In this document: positions 43,923-52,108 of the stretch, piece after piece | How the letters are laid out: each line of letters begins with the position of its first letter | Position numbering within the stretch: position 1 is the first letter of the stretch | Assembly (NCBI RefSeq): GCF_004331435.1 | Contig: NZ_SJKA01000025.1 | Span: 1-64,000, forward strand | Length of the DNA stretch: 64,000 nt | Direction: 5' to 3' | Source: Kribbella sindirgiensis | Lineage (GTDB): Bacteria; Actinomycetota; Actinomycetes; Propionibacteriales; Kribbellaceae | Translations under genes and position numbers: made by a program | Notes under the pieces: generated by a model | Database searches by the model: none | The model's input: only the letters and a program-made list of their open reading frames with translations | What the model was told of the DNA's origin: nothing

Positions 43923-44423
43923 TCAGCCGGTGACTGGGTAGGTGAGGGCTCCGGCGGGGACCGCTTGGTTGCCGAGAGCAATCGCCATCAGGTTCGGGCC
44001 GTCGTACTGCGGATGGTGGATGCCGAACTCGGTCGCCTGCCGGAAGCCGAACCGCGGGTAGTACTCCGCGTGGCCGAGGACGATGGCCGCGGGCTCGGGC
44101 CGGTCACGCGCCGTCGTCAACGCGGCCCGAACCGCGGCCCCACCGGCCCCTTGCCCTTGGTACGCCGGCAGCACGGCGACCGGCCCGAGCGAAAGCACCG
44201 GTACGTCGCCGACGTGACAACGGGTGAGCAGCGTGTAGGCGATCGGCTTGCCGTCCGGCGCGGTCACCACGAACGAGAGGCCGGGGATCCAGGCGACGGG
44301 ATCGGCCCGCAGATCGTCGAGGAACGTGACCTCGTACTCACGCCCGAAGGCGTCGCGGGTGATGTCGCGGAGCGGTTCGATGTCGGACGGAGTCTCGACA
44401 CGGGTGTTCCAGATGATGGACAA
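43923..44423 (-). CDS. GNAT-family N-acetyltransferase (YhbS-like)
   Basis: A 166-residue GNAT: IEPLRDITRDAFGREYEVTF at the N-terminus, then the acetyl-CoA loop AVLPAYQGQGAGGAAVRAAL and LGHAEYYPRFGFRQATEFGI, a YhbS/Eis-like ending. Substrate unknown. TTG 44423 is taken as start because AAAGG lies 8-9 bases upstream; ATG 44483 in the same frame would add 20 residues. A 21-codon ORF and long dyad precede the gene, suggesting translational control. Confidence 0.82.
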   Translation of the reverse strand: MSIIWNTRVETPSDIEPLRDITRDAFGREYEVTFLDDLRADPVAWIPGLSFVVTAPDGKPIAYTLLTRCHVGDVPVLSLGPVAVLPAYQGQGAGGAAVRAALTTARDRPEPAAIVLGHAEYYPRFGFRQATEFGIHHPQYDGPNLMAIALGNQAVPAGALTYPVTG

Positions 44424-44443
44424 CAGAGGTCCCTTTCGGAGGT

Positions 44444-44509
44444 TCAGCGGATGAGTTGAATGACCGATGGCGCTACCGGGCATCCGGCAACGCGGCCTCG
44501 CGCGGTCAT
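44444..44509 (-). CDS. Putative 21-residue leader peptide upstream of the GNAT gene
   Basis: ATG 44509 is 7 bases after a strong GGAGG. The frame reads through 21 codons (starting MTARGRVAGC, ending IQLIR) to a TGA at 44444-44446, 20 bases before the GNAT start. Both ends of the ORF lie in complementary arms of a dyad. This is the layout of attenuation or translational-control leaders; no homolog is recalled, so the case rests on the strong ribosome binding site and the dyad. Confidence 0.5.
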   Translation of the reverse strand: MTARGRVAGCPVAPSVIQLIR

Positions 44510-44516
44510 CAACTCA
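44452..44516 (-). promoter_or_regulatory. Long dyad enclosing the leader ORF start and end
   Basis: TGAGTTGAATGACCG (44452-44466) pairs with CGGTCATCAACTCA (44503-44516), exact except for one extra A, enclosing a 36-base loop. In the minus-strand RNA the start codon region of the leader pairs with its last codons. Confidence 0.6.
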
Positions 44517-44605
44517 CCTCCCTCTTCCTCCGAAGTCGTGACCAACTTTAGCCGACTGCACGGCGTCAATCATCCTGAATTCGTCAGCTGAACAAGGGGT
44601 CTTCA

Positions 44606-45286
44606 GTGAACGTGAACCGCAAGTGTGCTGGAAGTTGGAGAAGGTACGCCCTGGGGGCCGGCGCCGTCGCCGCGCTCCTGACGACCGCCGCGTGCGGGTC
44701 GGCGAACGCGGCGGACGGGGGCAAGCCCTCGGACCAGCAGAGCGCGACCACCTCGGCGAGCGTGACCACGTCGGCTCCGGTGGAGTCGACGGAACCGGCG
44801 GCCTCGACGTCGGCCGCGAAGCCGTCGACGAAGCCCACGGACGCCAGTGTCGACCTCTGCACGATGGCGGACCTGTCCTTCACCGTCACGAACTACGACG
44901 CGGTGGGCGAGGACGTTCGGCATCTGATGCTCGTGGCAACCAACACGAGCGCCAAGAAGTGCGACGTGCAGAACTACCCCGAGGTCACACTGGGCAACGC
45001 CAAAGGCCACGCCCCGGTCAAGGAGGGCATGACCGACGACGAGCCGGTCACACTGGCTCCCGGCGAGAAGGCGTACGCCGGCGTACTCGCCACCGGCGGC
45101 AAGATGGACACCTATCCGGTGACCTTCATGACCGTCGGCCTCGGCAGCCCCGGCGGTGAGGCTCCGGCGGAGAAGCCGGTCAAGGTGAAGATGCCGGTCA
45201 CCTCGTTCGAGGCCGACGACGGCCAGCGCGTCACCTCCTGGGCCGGCACCGAGGGCCTCGCGATGCGTCCCGTCACCCAGTCCTGA
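44606..45286 (+). CDS. DUF4232 lipoprotein
   Basis: A 226-residue exported protein. A signal peptide ends in a lipobox-like LLTTAACG (Cys30), followed by a Ser/Thr/Ala-rich tether (about 36-75) and a DUF4232 domain (about 82-215) with its typical pattern LMLVATNTSAKKCDVQNYPE, then PVTLAPGEKAYAGVL. DUF4232 proteins are surface-anchored in actinobacteria; function unknown. GTG 44606 with AAGGGG upstream. Confidence 0.85.
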   Translation: MNVNRKCAGSWRRYALGAGAVAALLTTAACGSANAADGGKPSDQQSATTSASVTTSAPVESTEPAASTSAAKPSTKPTDASVDLCTMADLSFTVTNYDAVGEDVRHLMLVATNTSAKKCDVQNYPEVTLGNAKGHAPVKEGMTDDEPVTLAPGEKAYAGVLATGGKMDTYPVTFMTVGLGSPGGEAPAEKPVKVKMPVTSFEADDGQRVTSWAGTEGLAMRPVTQS

Positions 45287-45287
45287 C

Positions 45288-46448
45288 TCACCACTCGACG
45301 ACGAGCGGATCCTTGGACGGCGGACCCGCCGGACTCCAGACCTCGTCGACGAGTCGATACGGATGCCAGCGGCCGTCACGGTCCAGTCTGAGCTGGACGT
45401 CCACGCCGAGCGTCAACTGGTTCGCCGAGGCACTGATGGTCAGGTCGTCGTCCGCGGCGAGCAGCTCCGTCCGCGCTCGGTTGAGCTCGGCCGGGTCAGG
45501 GGTCCAGGTGTGCTCGAGTACGTCGAGACCGGGCGCGCCGCCGTACTGCCAGGCGTGGATGCCGGGGGCAAGGTCCCGGCCGGTCGACTCGGTCAGCGTT
45601 GTGACGAGTTGCGGGAAGTCCGTCGCGAGGCGGACGGCGTCCTGCCATTCGTCGAGCGGCCGTGGCTCGGCGGTGCCGTGGAGGAGCGCGTTCAGGATCG
45701 AGCGGGCCCGGCGGGCCGCGTCGAGCACGAGCAGTTGGAGCGCCTCCGGCCCGAGGTCGCCGGGCGGTTCGATCCCCGCCACCGCGAGCTCGTCGAGGGC
45801 AACCCGCGCCGGGAGCTCCGGCGGCTCGGGGAGCTCGCCGGGTGTGGCGGCGAGCACGTCGGCGACTGCGACCCCGGCCTCAGTGGGTTTGGCGGCCGAC
45901 GCCTGCAGCTCGTCGAGCAGTGCTTCACGAGTATGGCCGCGGAGGAGCAGCAGCACGAACGGGTCGGCGTCGAGGAGCCAAGCGACCTGATAGCAGAGAG
46001 CGGCCGCGTGCTGGCAGGGGAGTTCCCAGGCGTCGCACGTACAGCTCGGGTCGAGATCGCCGATGCCCGGTAGCAGCGTGACACCGGCGTCGGACGCTGC
46101 TTCGACCAGGCTGTGCGGCATCTCGCCGTCGAGCAGCGCGGCGATGTGACCGGCACGTGCGGCGACCTGCTCGCGGAATCGGCGCCAGTCGTCATCGCTC
46201 AGTTGGTCGACGTGCACCACGGACTCGTACGTGTCCTCGGGCGAGTAGACAGTGGCCGCGATCCGTCCAGGGCTGATGGTGATCGTGCCCACCTGCCCGG
46301 AGTTCGCGTACCGGCGGCCCTTCCGTAGCTGACCGGCGTCCAGCGACGTGTCCTCCATCGCCTGCACCCAGGCCCGGGCCCACCACGAGCGGCCGCGGGT
46401 GCTGCGGTGCTGTGCCGTGAAGGCCGGGAAACCTTGCGCCTCGGTCAT
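45288..46448 (-). CDS. SWIM zinc-finger protein partnered with SNF2
   Basis: A 386-residue protein with a central SWIM zinc finger, PSCTCDAWELPCQHAAAL (C-x-C-x(n)-C-x-H), near residue 140, preceded by an N-terminal region about KGRRYANSGQVGTITISPGR that is typical for bacterial SWIM proteins next to SNF2 ATPases. SWIM domains mediate nucleic acid or protein contacts. Its start overlaps the SNF2 stop by 4 bases (ATGA), so both are made together. Confidence 0.9.
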   Translation of the reverse strand: MTEAQGFPAFTAQHRSTRGRSWWARAWVQAMEDTSLDAGQLRKGRRYANSGQVGTITISPGRIAATVYSPEDTYESVVHVDQLSDDDWRRFREQVAARAGHIAALLDGEMPHSLVEAASDAGVTLLPGIGDLDPSCTCDAWELPCQHAAALCYQVAWLLDADPFVLLLLRGHTREALLDELQASAAKPTEAGVAVADVLAATPGELPEPPELPARVALDELAVAGIEPPGDLGPEALQLLVLDAARRARSILNALLHGTAEPRPLDEWQDAVRLATDFPQLVTTLTESTGRDLAPGIHAWQYGGAPGLDVLEHTWTPDPAELNRARTELLAADDDLTISASANQLTLGVDVQLRLDRDGRWHPYRLVDEVWSPAGPPSKDPLVVEW

Positions 46449-49216
46449 CGTGCACCCCCTCGCAGCTCGACCAGGTCGGCCAGTTCAGCGTCGGACAGTT
46501 CGGTCAGCGCTGCCTCACCGCCGGACAGCACGGCCTCGGCCAGCTCGCGTTTGGCGGCCAGCATGCCGGCGATCCGGTCCTCAATGGTGCCCTCGGCAAT
46601 CAACCGGTGCACCTGCACCGGCCGGGTCTGCCCGATCCGGTACGCGCGGTCGGTCGCCTGGTCCTCGACCGCGGGATTCCACCAGCGGTCGAAATGCACG
46701 ACGTGATCGGCGCGGGTCAGGTTCAGCCCGGTCCCGGCCGCCTTCAGCGACAGCAGGAACACCCGGACCTCGCCGGCCTGGAACCGGTCGACCATCTCCT
46801 CGCGGCGCGCGACCGGCGTGCCGCCGTGCAGGAGCTGGGTCGGGATGCCGCGGTCGGCGAGATGCCGTTCGAGCAGTCGCGCCATCGCGACGTACTGGGT
46901 GAAGACGAGCACGGCGCCGTCCTCCGCGACGATCGTCTCGAGCAGCTCGTCGAGCAGTTCGAGCTTGCCCGAACGGCCGGTCAGCCGCGCGTCGTCCGGC
47001 TCCTTCAGGTACTGCGCGGGATGGTTGCAGATCTGCTTCAGACCGGTCAGGAGTTTCACGATCAGGCCGCGGCGGGCCATCCGGTCGCTCGCCTGGACCT
47101 CGGCCATCAGCTCGCGAACCGTTGCCTCGTACAACACGACCTGCTCGCGGGTCAGCGACACCGCCTGGTCGGTCTCGGTCTTCGGCGGCAGCTCGGGCGC
47201 GATCCCCGGGTCGGACTTCTTCCGGCGGAGCAGGAACGGCTTGACGAGTTTCGCGAGCCGCGCCGCGACCTCCTCGTCCTTGTCCGCCTCGATCGGCTGC
47301 GCCCACTGGTTGCGGAACGATCCGAGCCGGCCCAGCAGCCCGGGCGTCGTCCAGTCGAGGATCGCCCACAGCTCGGACAGGTTGTTCTCCACCGGGGTGC
47401 CGGTCAGCGCCACCCGCGCCTTGGCCGGCACGGTCCGCAGCGCCTTCGCCGTACCGGACGAGGGGTTCTTCACATGCTGCGCCTCATCGGCTACCACGAG
47501 CGCCCACGGATGACCGGCCAGCCGTACGGCGTCACGCCGCAGCGTCCCGTACGTCGTCAGCACGAAACCGTCCCGCGTGTCGTCGAGCGAACGGGACGTG
47601 CCGTGGAAGCGCCGTACGGGAGTGCCGGGGGCGAAGCGCTGCACCTCCCGCTCCCAGTTCCCGAGCAGGGAGGCCGGGCAGACGACCAGCGTCGGACCGG
47701 CGGTGTCGGCGGACTGCTGGCGGTGCAGGTGGAGCGAGATGAGCGTGATCGTCTTCCCGAGGCCCATGTCGTCCGCGAGGCAGCCGCCGAGACCGAGGGA
47801 TGTCATCCGGGACAGCCAGCGCAGACCGCGCAGCTGGTAGTCGCGGAGGGTCGCCTGGAGAGCGGCGGGTGCTTCGAGCGGATCGTCGGCGCGGTCCGGG
47901 TCGGCGATCTTGGCGCGGAGGTCGTCGAGCCACTTCGCCGGCGTGACGGTGACCTGGCGCCCGTCGATCTCGGTGGTGCCGGTGAGCGCGACACCCAGAG
48001 CGTCGATCGCGGTGACAGGTTTGAGGATGCGTTCACGAGCCTTGCGGGCGAGGTCGGGATCGATCAGCATCCACTGGTCGCGGAGCCGGACGACCGGTCG
48101 GGTCGCCTCCGCGAGTTGATCGAGCTCGGCCTCGGTCAGCGGGTCGTCGCCGAGGGCCACCTGCCAGCTGAAGTCGAGGGTGCGGTCGCCGCCGAAGAAG
48201 CTCGGGAGATCGCTGGGCGGCCCGTCCGTTGACGTGATGGCGGCGCGTGCGGTGAGCTCCCGTCCGAGGCTGCGCGGCCAGTGCAGGTCAATGCCCGCGG
48301 CCGCGAGCCGCTGCGCCGAGCCTGCCAGGAGCTCGGCGACTTCTTCGTCTGCGAGTTCCATGCGGTCCGGTACGGCGGAGTCGAGCAGGCGGCCGAGTGG
48401 TCGCCAGACGCGTGCTGCGCGGCGGATCGCGAGGGTGGCGTCGATGCGTGCGCGCGGGCCGAAGCCGGGGACGTCGGTGGACCAGACGTCGTCCGCGTCT
48501 CTGACCAGGGTCGGGTCCTTGAGGCTGTGCAACTGGACCATGGCGCTGAAGGCGAGCGAGTCGGCCAGCTCGATCCGGAGCGAGATCCGGACGCCGGTGT
48601 CGAGTCCGGCCGAGACCTCGTCGGCCCAGGTCCGCAGTCGGTCGGCGCGTTGCGGTGCGGCCGCGGTGAAGAGGTTGGTCTGGTGCGCCTTCGCTGCGGC
48701 GGGAGAGCGGGGCATGCCGTCGGCCACGGCATCCAGGAACTCCCGCAACAGCTCCTCGGCCACAGGTACCCGCAGGTCCGTGAGGGGGAGGGCTCGGGCT
48801 GCGGCTGGCATTGCTTCGGCGAGCTCGAGGACGCGGGTGATGTCGTCGCTGTCGAGGGGGCCGACCCGCCAGGCGTCGTGGCCCTCGGGAGTGACGCCGG
48901 GCAGGAGTTTGCCGCGGGCAACCAGTTGGAGGGCGACGAGAGAGGCGCCACCCCAGAAGGCCGCGGACGGGTGCGCCCCGGGTGCCCGGCGCATCCGTCC
49001 AAGGATCGGAACCGCCTCGGCCACCGGCAGTTCGACAGCACGTACAGCCTGCTGACGCCCACTACCGTCGATCAGGTCGAGCTCGACCTGATCGCCGACG
49101 CCGAGGGGGAGGGGGCCGCCGTCCGGGTCCCAGAACGCCACTCGACTCGTGCGTGGTGGATCGGCCGGCCGGAACACCACCGCACACCCAGCCAGCTCCT
49201 GCCCCGTGCCCACCAA
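46445..49216 (-). CDS. SNF2-family DEAD/DEAH-box ATPase
   Basis: A 923-residue SNF2/RapA-like ATPase. The C-terminal half holds Walker A DMGLGKT, DEAQ (VVADEAQHVKNP), LTGTPVENNL, the VFTQYVAMARLLERHL strand and motif VI DRAYRIGQTRPVQVHRLIAE; the N-terminal 400 residues are the extension found in bacterial SNF2 proteins paired with SWIM proteins. It probably remodels nucleic-acid-protein complexes using ATP. The start is TTG 49216 with GGAGG 8 bases upstream; GTG 49213 is next to it. The gene begins 43 bases after the ABC exporter stop. Confidence 0.92.
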   Translation of the reverse strand: MVGTGQELAGCAVVFRPADPPRTSRVAFWDPDGGPLPLGVGDQVELDLIDGSGRQQAVRAVELPVAEAVPILGRMRRAPGAHPSAAFWGGASLVALQLVARGKLLPGVTPEGHDAWRVGPLDSDDITRVLELAEAMPAAARALPLTDLRVPVAEELLREFLDAVADGMPRSPAAAKAHQTNLFTAAAPQRADRLRTWADEVSAGLDTGVRISLRIELADSLAFSAMVQLHSLKDPTLVRDADDVWSTDVPGFGPRARIDATLAIRRAARVWRPLGRLLDSAVPDRMELADEEVAELLAGSAQRLAAAGIDLHWPRSLGRELTARAAITSTDGPPSDLPSFFGGDRTLDFSWQVALGDDPLTEAELDQLAEATRPVVRLRDQWMLIDPDLARKARERILKPVTAIDALGVALTGTTEIDGRQVTVTPAKWLDDLRAKIADPDRADDPLEAPAALQATLRDYQLRGLRWLSRMTSLGLGGCLADDMGLGKTITLISLHLHRQQSADTAGPTLVVCPASLLGNWEREVQRFAPGTPVRRFHGTSRSLDDTRDGFVLTTYGTLRRDAVRLAGHPWALVVADEAQHVKNPSSGTAKALRTVPAKARVALTGTPVENNLSELWAILDWTTPGLLGRLGSFRNQWAQPIEADKDEEVAARLAKLVKPFLLRRKKSDPGIAPELPPKTETDQAVSLTREQVVLYEATVRELMAEVQASDRMARRGLIVKLLTGLKQICNHPAQYLKEPDDARLTGRSGKLELLDELLETIVAEDGAVLVFTQYVAMARLLERHLADRGIPTQLLHGGTPVARREEMVDRFQAGEVRVFLLSLKAAGTGLNLTRADHVVHFDRWWNPAVEDQATDRAYRIGQTRPVQVHRLIAEGTIEDRIAGMLAAKRELAEAVLSGGEAALTELSDAELADLVELRGGAR

Positions 49217-49259
49217 CCCGACGACCTCCGCCTCGCTCAGAACAACATCAACAAGAAAC

Positions 49260-51152
49260 TCAGACCGGGACTGCTTCGGTGTCCGCCGTTCCGGGCTGGT
49301 CGAACTGGGTGCGGTGCAGCTCCTCGTACCGCCCGCCGGCGGCGAGCAGGTCCGCGTGCCGGCCGCGTTCGACGATCTGACCGTTCTCGATCACGAGGAT
49401 CTGGTCGGCGGCGCGGATGGTCGACAACCGGTGCGCGATCACCACGGCCGTCCGTCCGGACAGCGCCTCGGTCAGTGCCGCCTGGACCGCGGCCTCGTTC
49501 GTCGAGTCCAGCGCGGCGGTCGCCTCGTCGAGGATCACCACCCGCGGCTGCGCGAGCAGCAACCGGGCGATCGTCAGCCGCTGCCGCTCACCACCCGACA
49601 ACCGGTACCCACGCTCACCCACGACCGTGTCGAGCTGATCAGGCAGCGACCGGATCAGCTCACCCAGTCGAGCCCGCTCGAGTGCATTCCACAGGTCCTC
49701 CTCGGTCGCCTCGGGACGCGCGAGCAGCAGGTTCTCCCGGATCGAGTCGTGGAACAGGTGCCCGTCCTGTGTGACCATCCCGAGCGTGTCCCGCAACGAC
49801 TCCGCGGACACATCCCGTACGTCGACGCCGGCGAGCTTCACGGCTCCCGAGTCCACGTCGTACAACCGGGGAATCAGCTGCGCGATCGTCGACTTGCCGG
49901 CGCCCGACGAGCCGACCAGCGCGACCATCTGCCCCGGCTCGGCGCGGAACGAGACGTCGTGCAGCACCTCGACGCCGCCACGCGTGTCCAGCTTCGCGAC
50001 CTCTTCGAGCGACGCCAGCGAGACCTTGTCCGCCGACGGGTACGCGAAGCTGACGCCGGAGAACTCCACCGCGACCGGGCCCTCGGGCACGCGGCCCGCG
50101 TCCGGCTTGTCCTTGATCAGCGGCTCCAGGTCCAGCACCTCGAAGACGCGCTCGAAGCTCACCAACGCGGTCATCACCTCGAGCCGCGCGCTCGCGAGCG
50201 CGGTCAACGGTGAGTACAACCGGGTGAGCAGCAACGCCATCGCGACGACCGCGCCCGCGTCGAGCTGGTCACGCAACGCGTAGAACCCACCCAGGCCGTA
50301 GACGACCGCCAGTGCCAGCGCGGACACCAGCGTGAGCGAAGTGACGAAGATCCACTGCACCATCGCGGTCCGGACGCCGATGTCGCGCACGCGCCGCGCG
50401 CGCACGGCGAACTCCTGGGACTCGCGAGCCGGCCGCCCGAACAGCTTGACCAGCGTCGCCCCAGGCGCCGAGAACCGCTCGGTCATCTGGGTGCTCATGG
50501 TCGCGTTGTAGTCCGCCGCTTCCCGCTGCAGTCCGGCCAGCCTGGTCCCGATCCGGCGCGCAGGCACGACGAAGACCGGGAGGATGACCAGCGCCAGCAA
50601 GGTGATCTGCCACGACACGCCCAGCATCACCACCAGCGTCAGCACGAGCATCACGAGGTTGCTGACGACGCCGGACAGCGTGTCGCTGAACGCCCGCTGC
50701 GCGCCGATCACGTCGTTGTTCAGCCGGGAGACCAATGCGCCGGTCCGCGTGCGGGTGAAGAACGCGATCGGCATCCGCTGGATGTGGTCGAACACCGCGG
50801 TCCGCAGATCGAGGATCAGCCCCTCGCCGATGCTCGCGGACAGCCAGCGGGTGACCAGGCTCAGCCCGGCCTCCGCGACCGCGATGGCCGCGATCAGCAG
50901 CGACAGCTGCAGGACGAAGCTGAGCGCCTTGCCGCCCACGATCGCGTCGACGACCCGCCCGGCCAGCACGGGTGTGGCGACCGCGAGGACAGCACCGCCG
51001 GTGCTGAGCGCCAGGAACGAGACGAGGTACCGCCGGTGCGGCCGGGCGAAGGCGAGGATTCGTTGCAGGGTGGCTCGGGAGAAGGGTCTCTTCTCGTCTT
51101 GCGCGTGCATCGCGTGGTAGAGCGAGTTCCACGCGGTCATTTCCATACTCAC
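49260..51152 (-). CDS. ABC exporter half-transporter (homodimer type)
   Basis: A 630-residue TMD-NBD fusion: six-helix domain (about 45-345) and an NBD with Walker A GSSGAGKST, signature RLSGGERQRLTIARLL, Walker B VVILDEATAALD and H-loop VIAHRLSTI. All catalytic residues are intact, so it should work as a homodimer exporting drugs or lipids. GTG 51152 has GGAG 7 bases upstream; a TTG at 51212 lies 6 bases after a -10 hexamer and is a possible leaderless start. The promoter holds a SoxR-like box. SNF2 and SWIM genes follow and may be cotranscribed. Divergent from a TetR gene. Confidence 0.92.
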   Translation of the reverse strand: MSMEMTAWNSLYHAMHAQDEKRPFSRATLQRILAFARPHRRYLVSFLALSTGGAVLAVATPVLAGRVVDAIVGGKALSFVLQLSLLIAAIAVAEAGLSLVTRWLSASIGEGLILDLRTAVFDHIQRMPIAFFTRTRTGALVSRLNNDVIGAQRAFSDTLSGVVSNLVMLVLTLVVMLGVSWQITLLALVILPVFVVPARRIGTRLAGLQREAADYNATMSTQMTERFSAPGATLVKLFGRPARESQEFAVRARRVRDIGVRTAMVQWIFVTSLTLVSALALAVVYGLGGFYALRDQLDAGAVVAMALLLTRLYSPLTALASARLEVMTALVSFERVFEVLDLEPLIKDKPDAGRVPEGPVAVEFSGVSFAYPSADKVSLASLEEVAKLDTRGGVEVLHDVSFRAEPGQMVALVGSSGAGKSTIAQLIPRLYDVDSGAVKLAGVDVRDVSAESLRDTLGMVTQDGHLFHDSIRENLLLARPEATEEDLWNALERARLGELIRSLPDQLDTVVGERGYRLSGGERQRLTIARLLLAQPRVVILDEATAALDSTNEAAVQAALTEALSGRTAVVIAHRLSTIRAADQILVIENGQIVERGRHADLLAAGGRYEELHRTQFDQPGTADTEAVPV

Positions 51153-51218
51153 GGCTGTGCTCCGCTGAATCGATCGGCTGGGACGGTCGATGATTCCGCA
51201 CACCACCGACAAAACCTC

Positions 51219-51249
51219 ACGCTAGAACCTCGACGGAACTTGAGGTCAA
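51219..51249 (-). promoter_or_regulatory. MerR/SoxR-type promoter with 19-bp spacer for the ABC exporter
   Basis: On the minus strand TTGACC (51249-51244) and TAGCGT (51224-51219) are separated by exactly 19 bases, the lengthened spacer typical of MerR-activated promoters. The 18-bp box CCTCGACGGAACTTGAGG (51228-51245, plus strand) fills the spacer and has the same ends as the box before soxR. Confidence 0.7.
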
Positions 51250-51252
51250 CTG

Positions 51253-51265
51253 CGTACACTGTACG
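51253..51265. promoter_or_regulatory. TetR-type palindrome in the exporter/TetR divergent region
   Basis: CGTACA, one C, then TGTACG form a perfect 13-bp palindrome 30 bases before the TetR start. It is a probable site for that TetR protein. Confidence 0.6.
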
Positions 51266-51295
51266 AAGAATAGCCGGTGAGAAGGAATCACGCAC

Positions 51296-52066
51296 ATGAA
51301 GCAGGAGCACAGCGGCAGTGGAGACCCCGCGAAGAGTCTCGAGCTGCTGTGGCGCCGCCGTCCCGCGCCGTCCCGCGGGCCGAAGCCGGCGCTGACCGTC
51401 GACGGGATCGTCGCGGCCGCCCTGCGGATCGCGGACGCCGACGGGCTGGCTGCGATGTCGATGCGCCGGGTTGCCGACGAGCTCGGCGTCGGCGCGATGA
51501 CGCTGTACCGCTACTTCCCGGGCAAGGGCGAGTTGCTCGACGTCATGCTCGACACCGTGTACGGCGACTTGCCGCGCCGCGTCGTACCGGGGGACTGGCG
51601 GGCGGCGCTCGACGAGGTCGCTCGCGAGAACCGGGAGCTGTACCTGCGGCACCCGTGGCTGCTCCAGGTGGCGATCAGCCGGCCGCCGCTCGGCCCGAAC
51701 GTGATGGCGAAGTACGAGTGGGAGCTGACCGCGGTCGAGGGGATCGGCCTCACCGATCTGGAGATGGACGCGACGGTCGCCCTCGTCAACGGCTACGTGC
51801 ACGGCGCCGTCCGTACGGCGGTCGAGTCGCGCCAGGTGATCCAGCGGTCCGGGATGACGGACAAGGAGTGGTGGCTGGCGCACGTGCCGCACCTGGACCA
51901 GATCGGCGACCTGAAGAAGTTCCCGCTCTCGTCCCGGGTCGGAACCGCCGTCGGGAGTGAGTTCGATGCTCCTTATGATGCCGAACATGCGTTCGAGTAC
52001 GGTCTGGAAAGGCTGCTGGACGGTGTGTCCGCGCTGGTCGCGAACCGGACTGCGCCAGAAGGGTGA
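51296..52066 (+). CDS. TetR-family regulator (TetR_C_1-like) beside the ABC exporter
   Basis: A 256-residue regulator: HTH VDGIVAAALRIADADGLAAM, then MRRVADELGVGAMTLYRYFP, followed by a long TetR_C-type ligand domain (residues about 110-250, FEYGLERLLDGVSALV at the end). It probably represses itself and the divergent ABC exporter through the CGTACACTGTACG site. AAGG lies 10 bases before ATG 51296. A second, unrelated TetR gene follows after 42 bases. Confidence 0.9.
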   Translation: MKQEHSGSGDPAKSLELLWRRRPAPSRGPKPALTVDGIVAAALRIADADGLAAMSMRRVADELGVGAMTLYRYFPGKGELLDVMLDTVYGDLPRRVVPGDWRAALDEVARENRELYLRHPWLLQVAISRPPLGPNVMAKYEWELTAVEGIGLTDLEMDATVALVNGYVHGAVRTAVESRQVIQRSGMTDKEWWLAHVPHLDQIGDLKKFPLSSRVGTAVGSEFDAPYDAEHAFEYGLERLLDGVSALVANRTAPEG

Positions 52067-52075
52067 ATGCAGTTG

Positions 52076-52093
52076 TGAGTGAGTACTCACTCA
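52076..52093. promoter_or_regulatory. Perfect 18-bp palindrome (TetR operator) before the heterodimeric ABC operon
   Basis: TGAGTGAGTACTCACTCA is fully self-complementary. It ends 2 bases before the TACCTT -10 box (52096-52101), so bound repressor would occlude the promoter of the tetR-ABC-ABC operon. Confidence 0.75.
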
Positions 52094-52095
52094 GT

Positions 52096-52101
52096 TACCT
52101 T
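52096..52101 (+). promoter_or_regulatory. Putative leaderless -10 box (TACCTT) for the second TetR gene
   Basis: TACCTT ends 7 bases before GTG 52109. The palindromic operator is immediately upstream. Confidence 0.5.
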
Positions 52102-52108
52102 TGACGGC

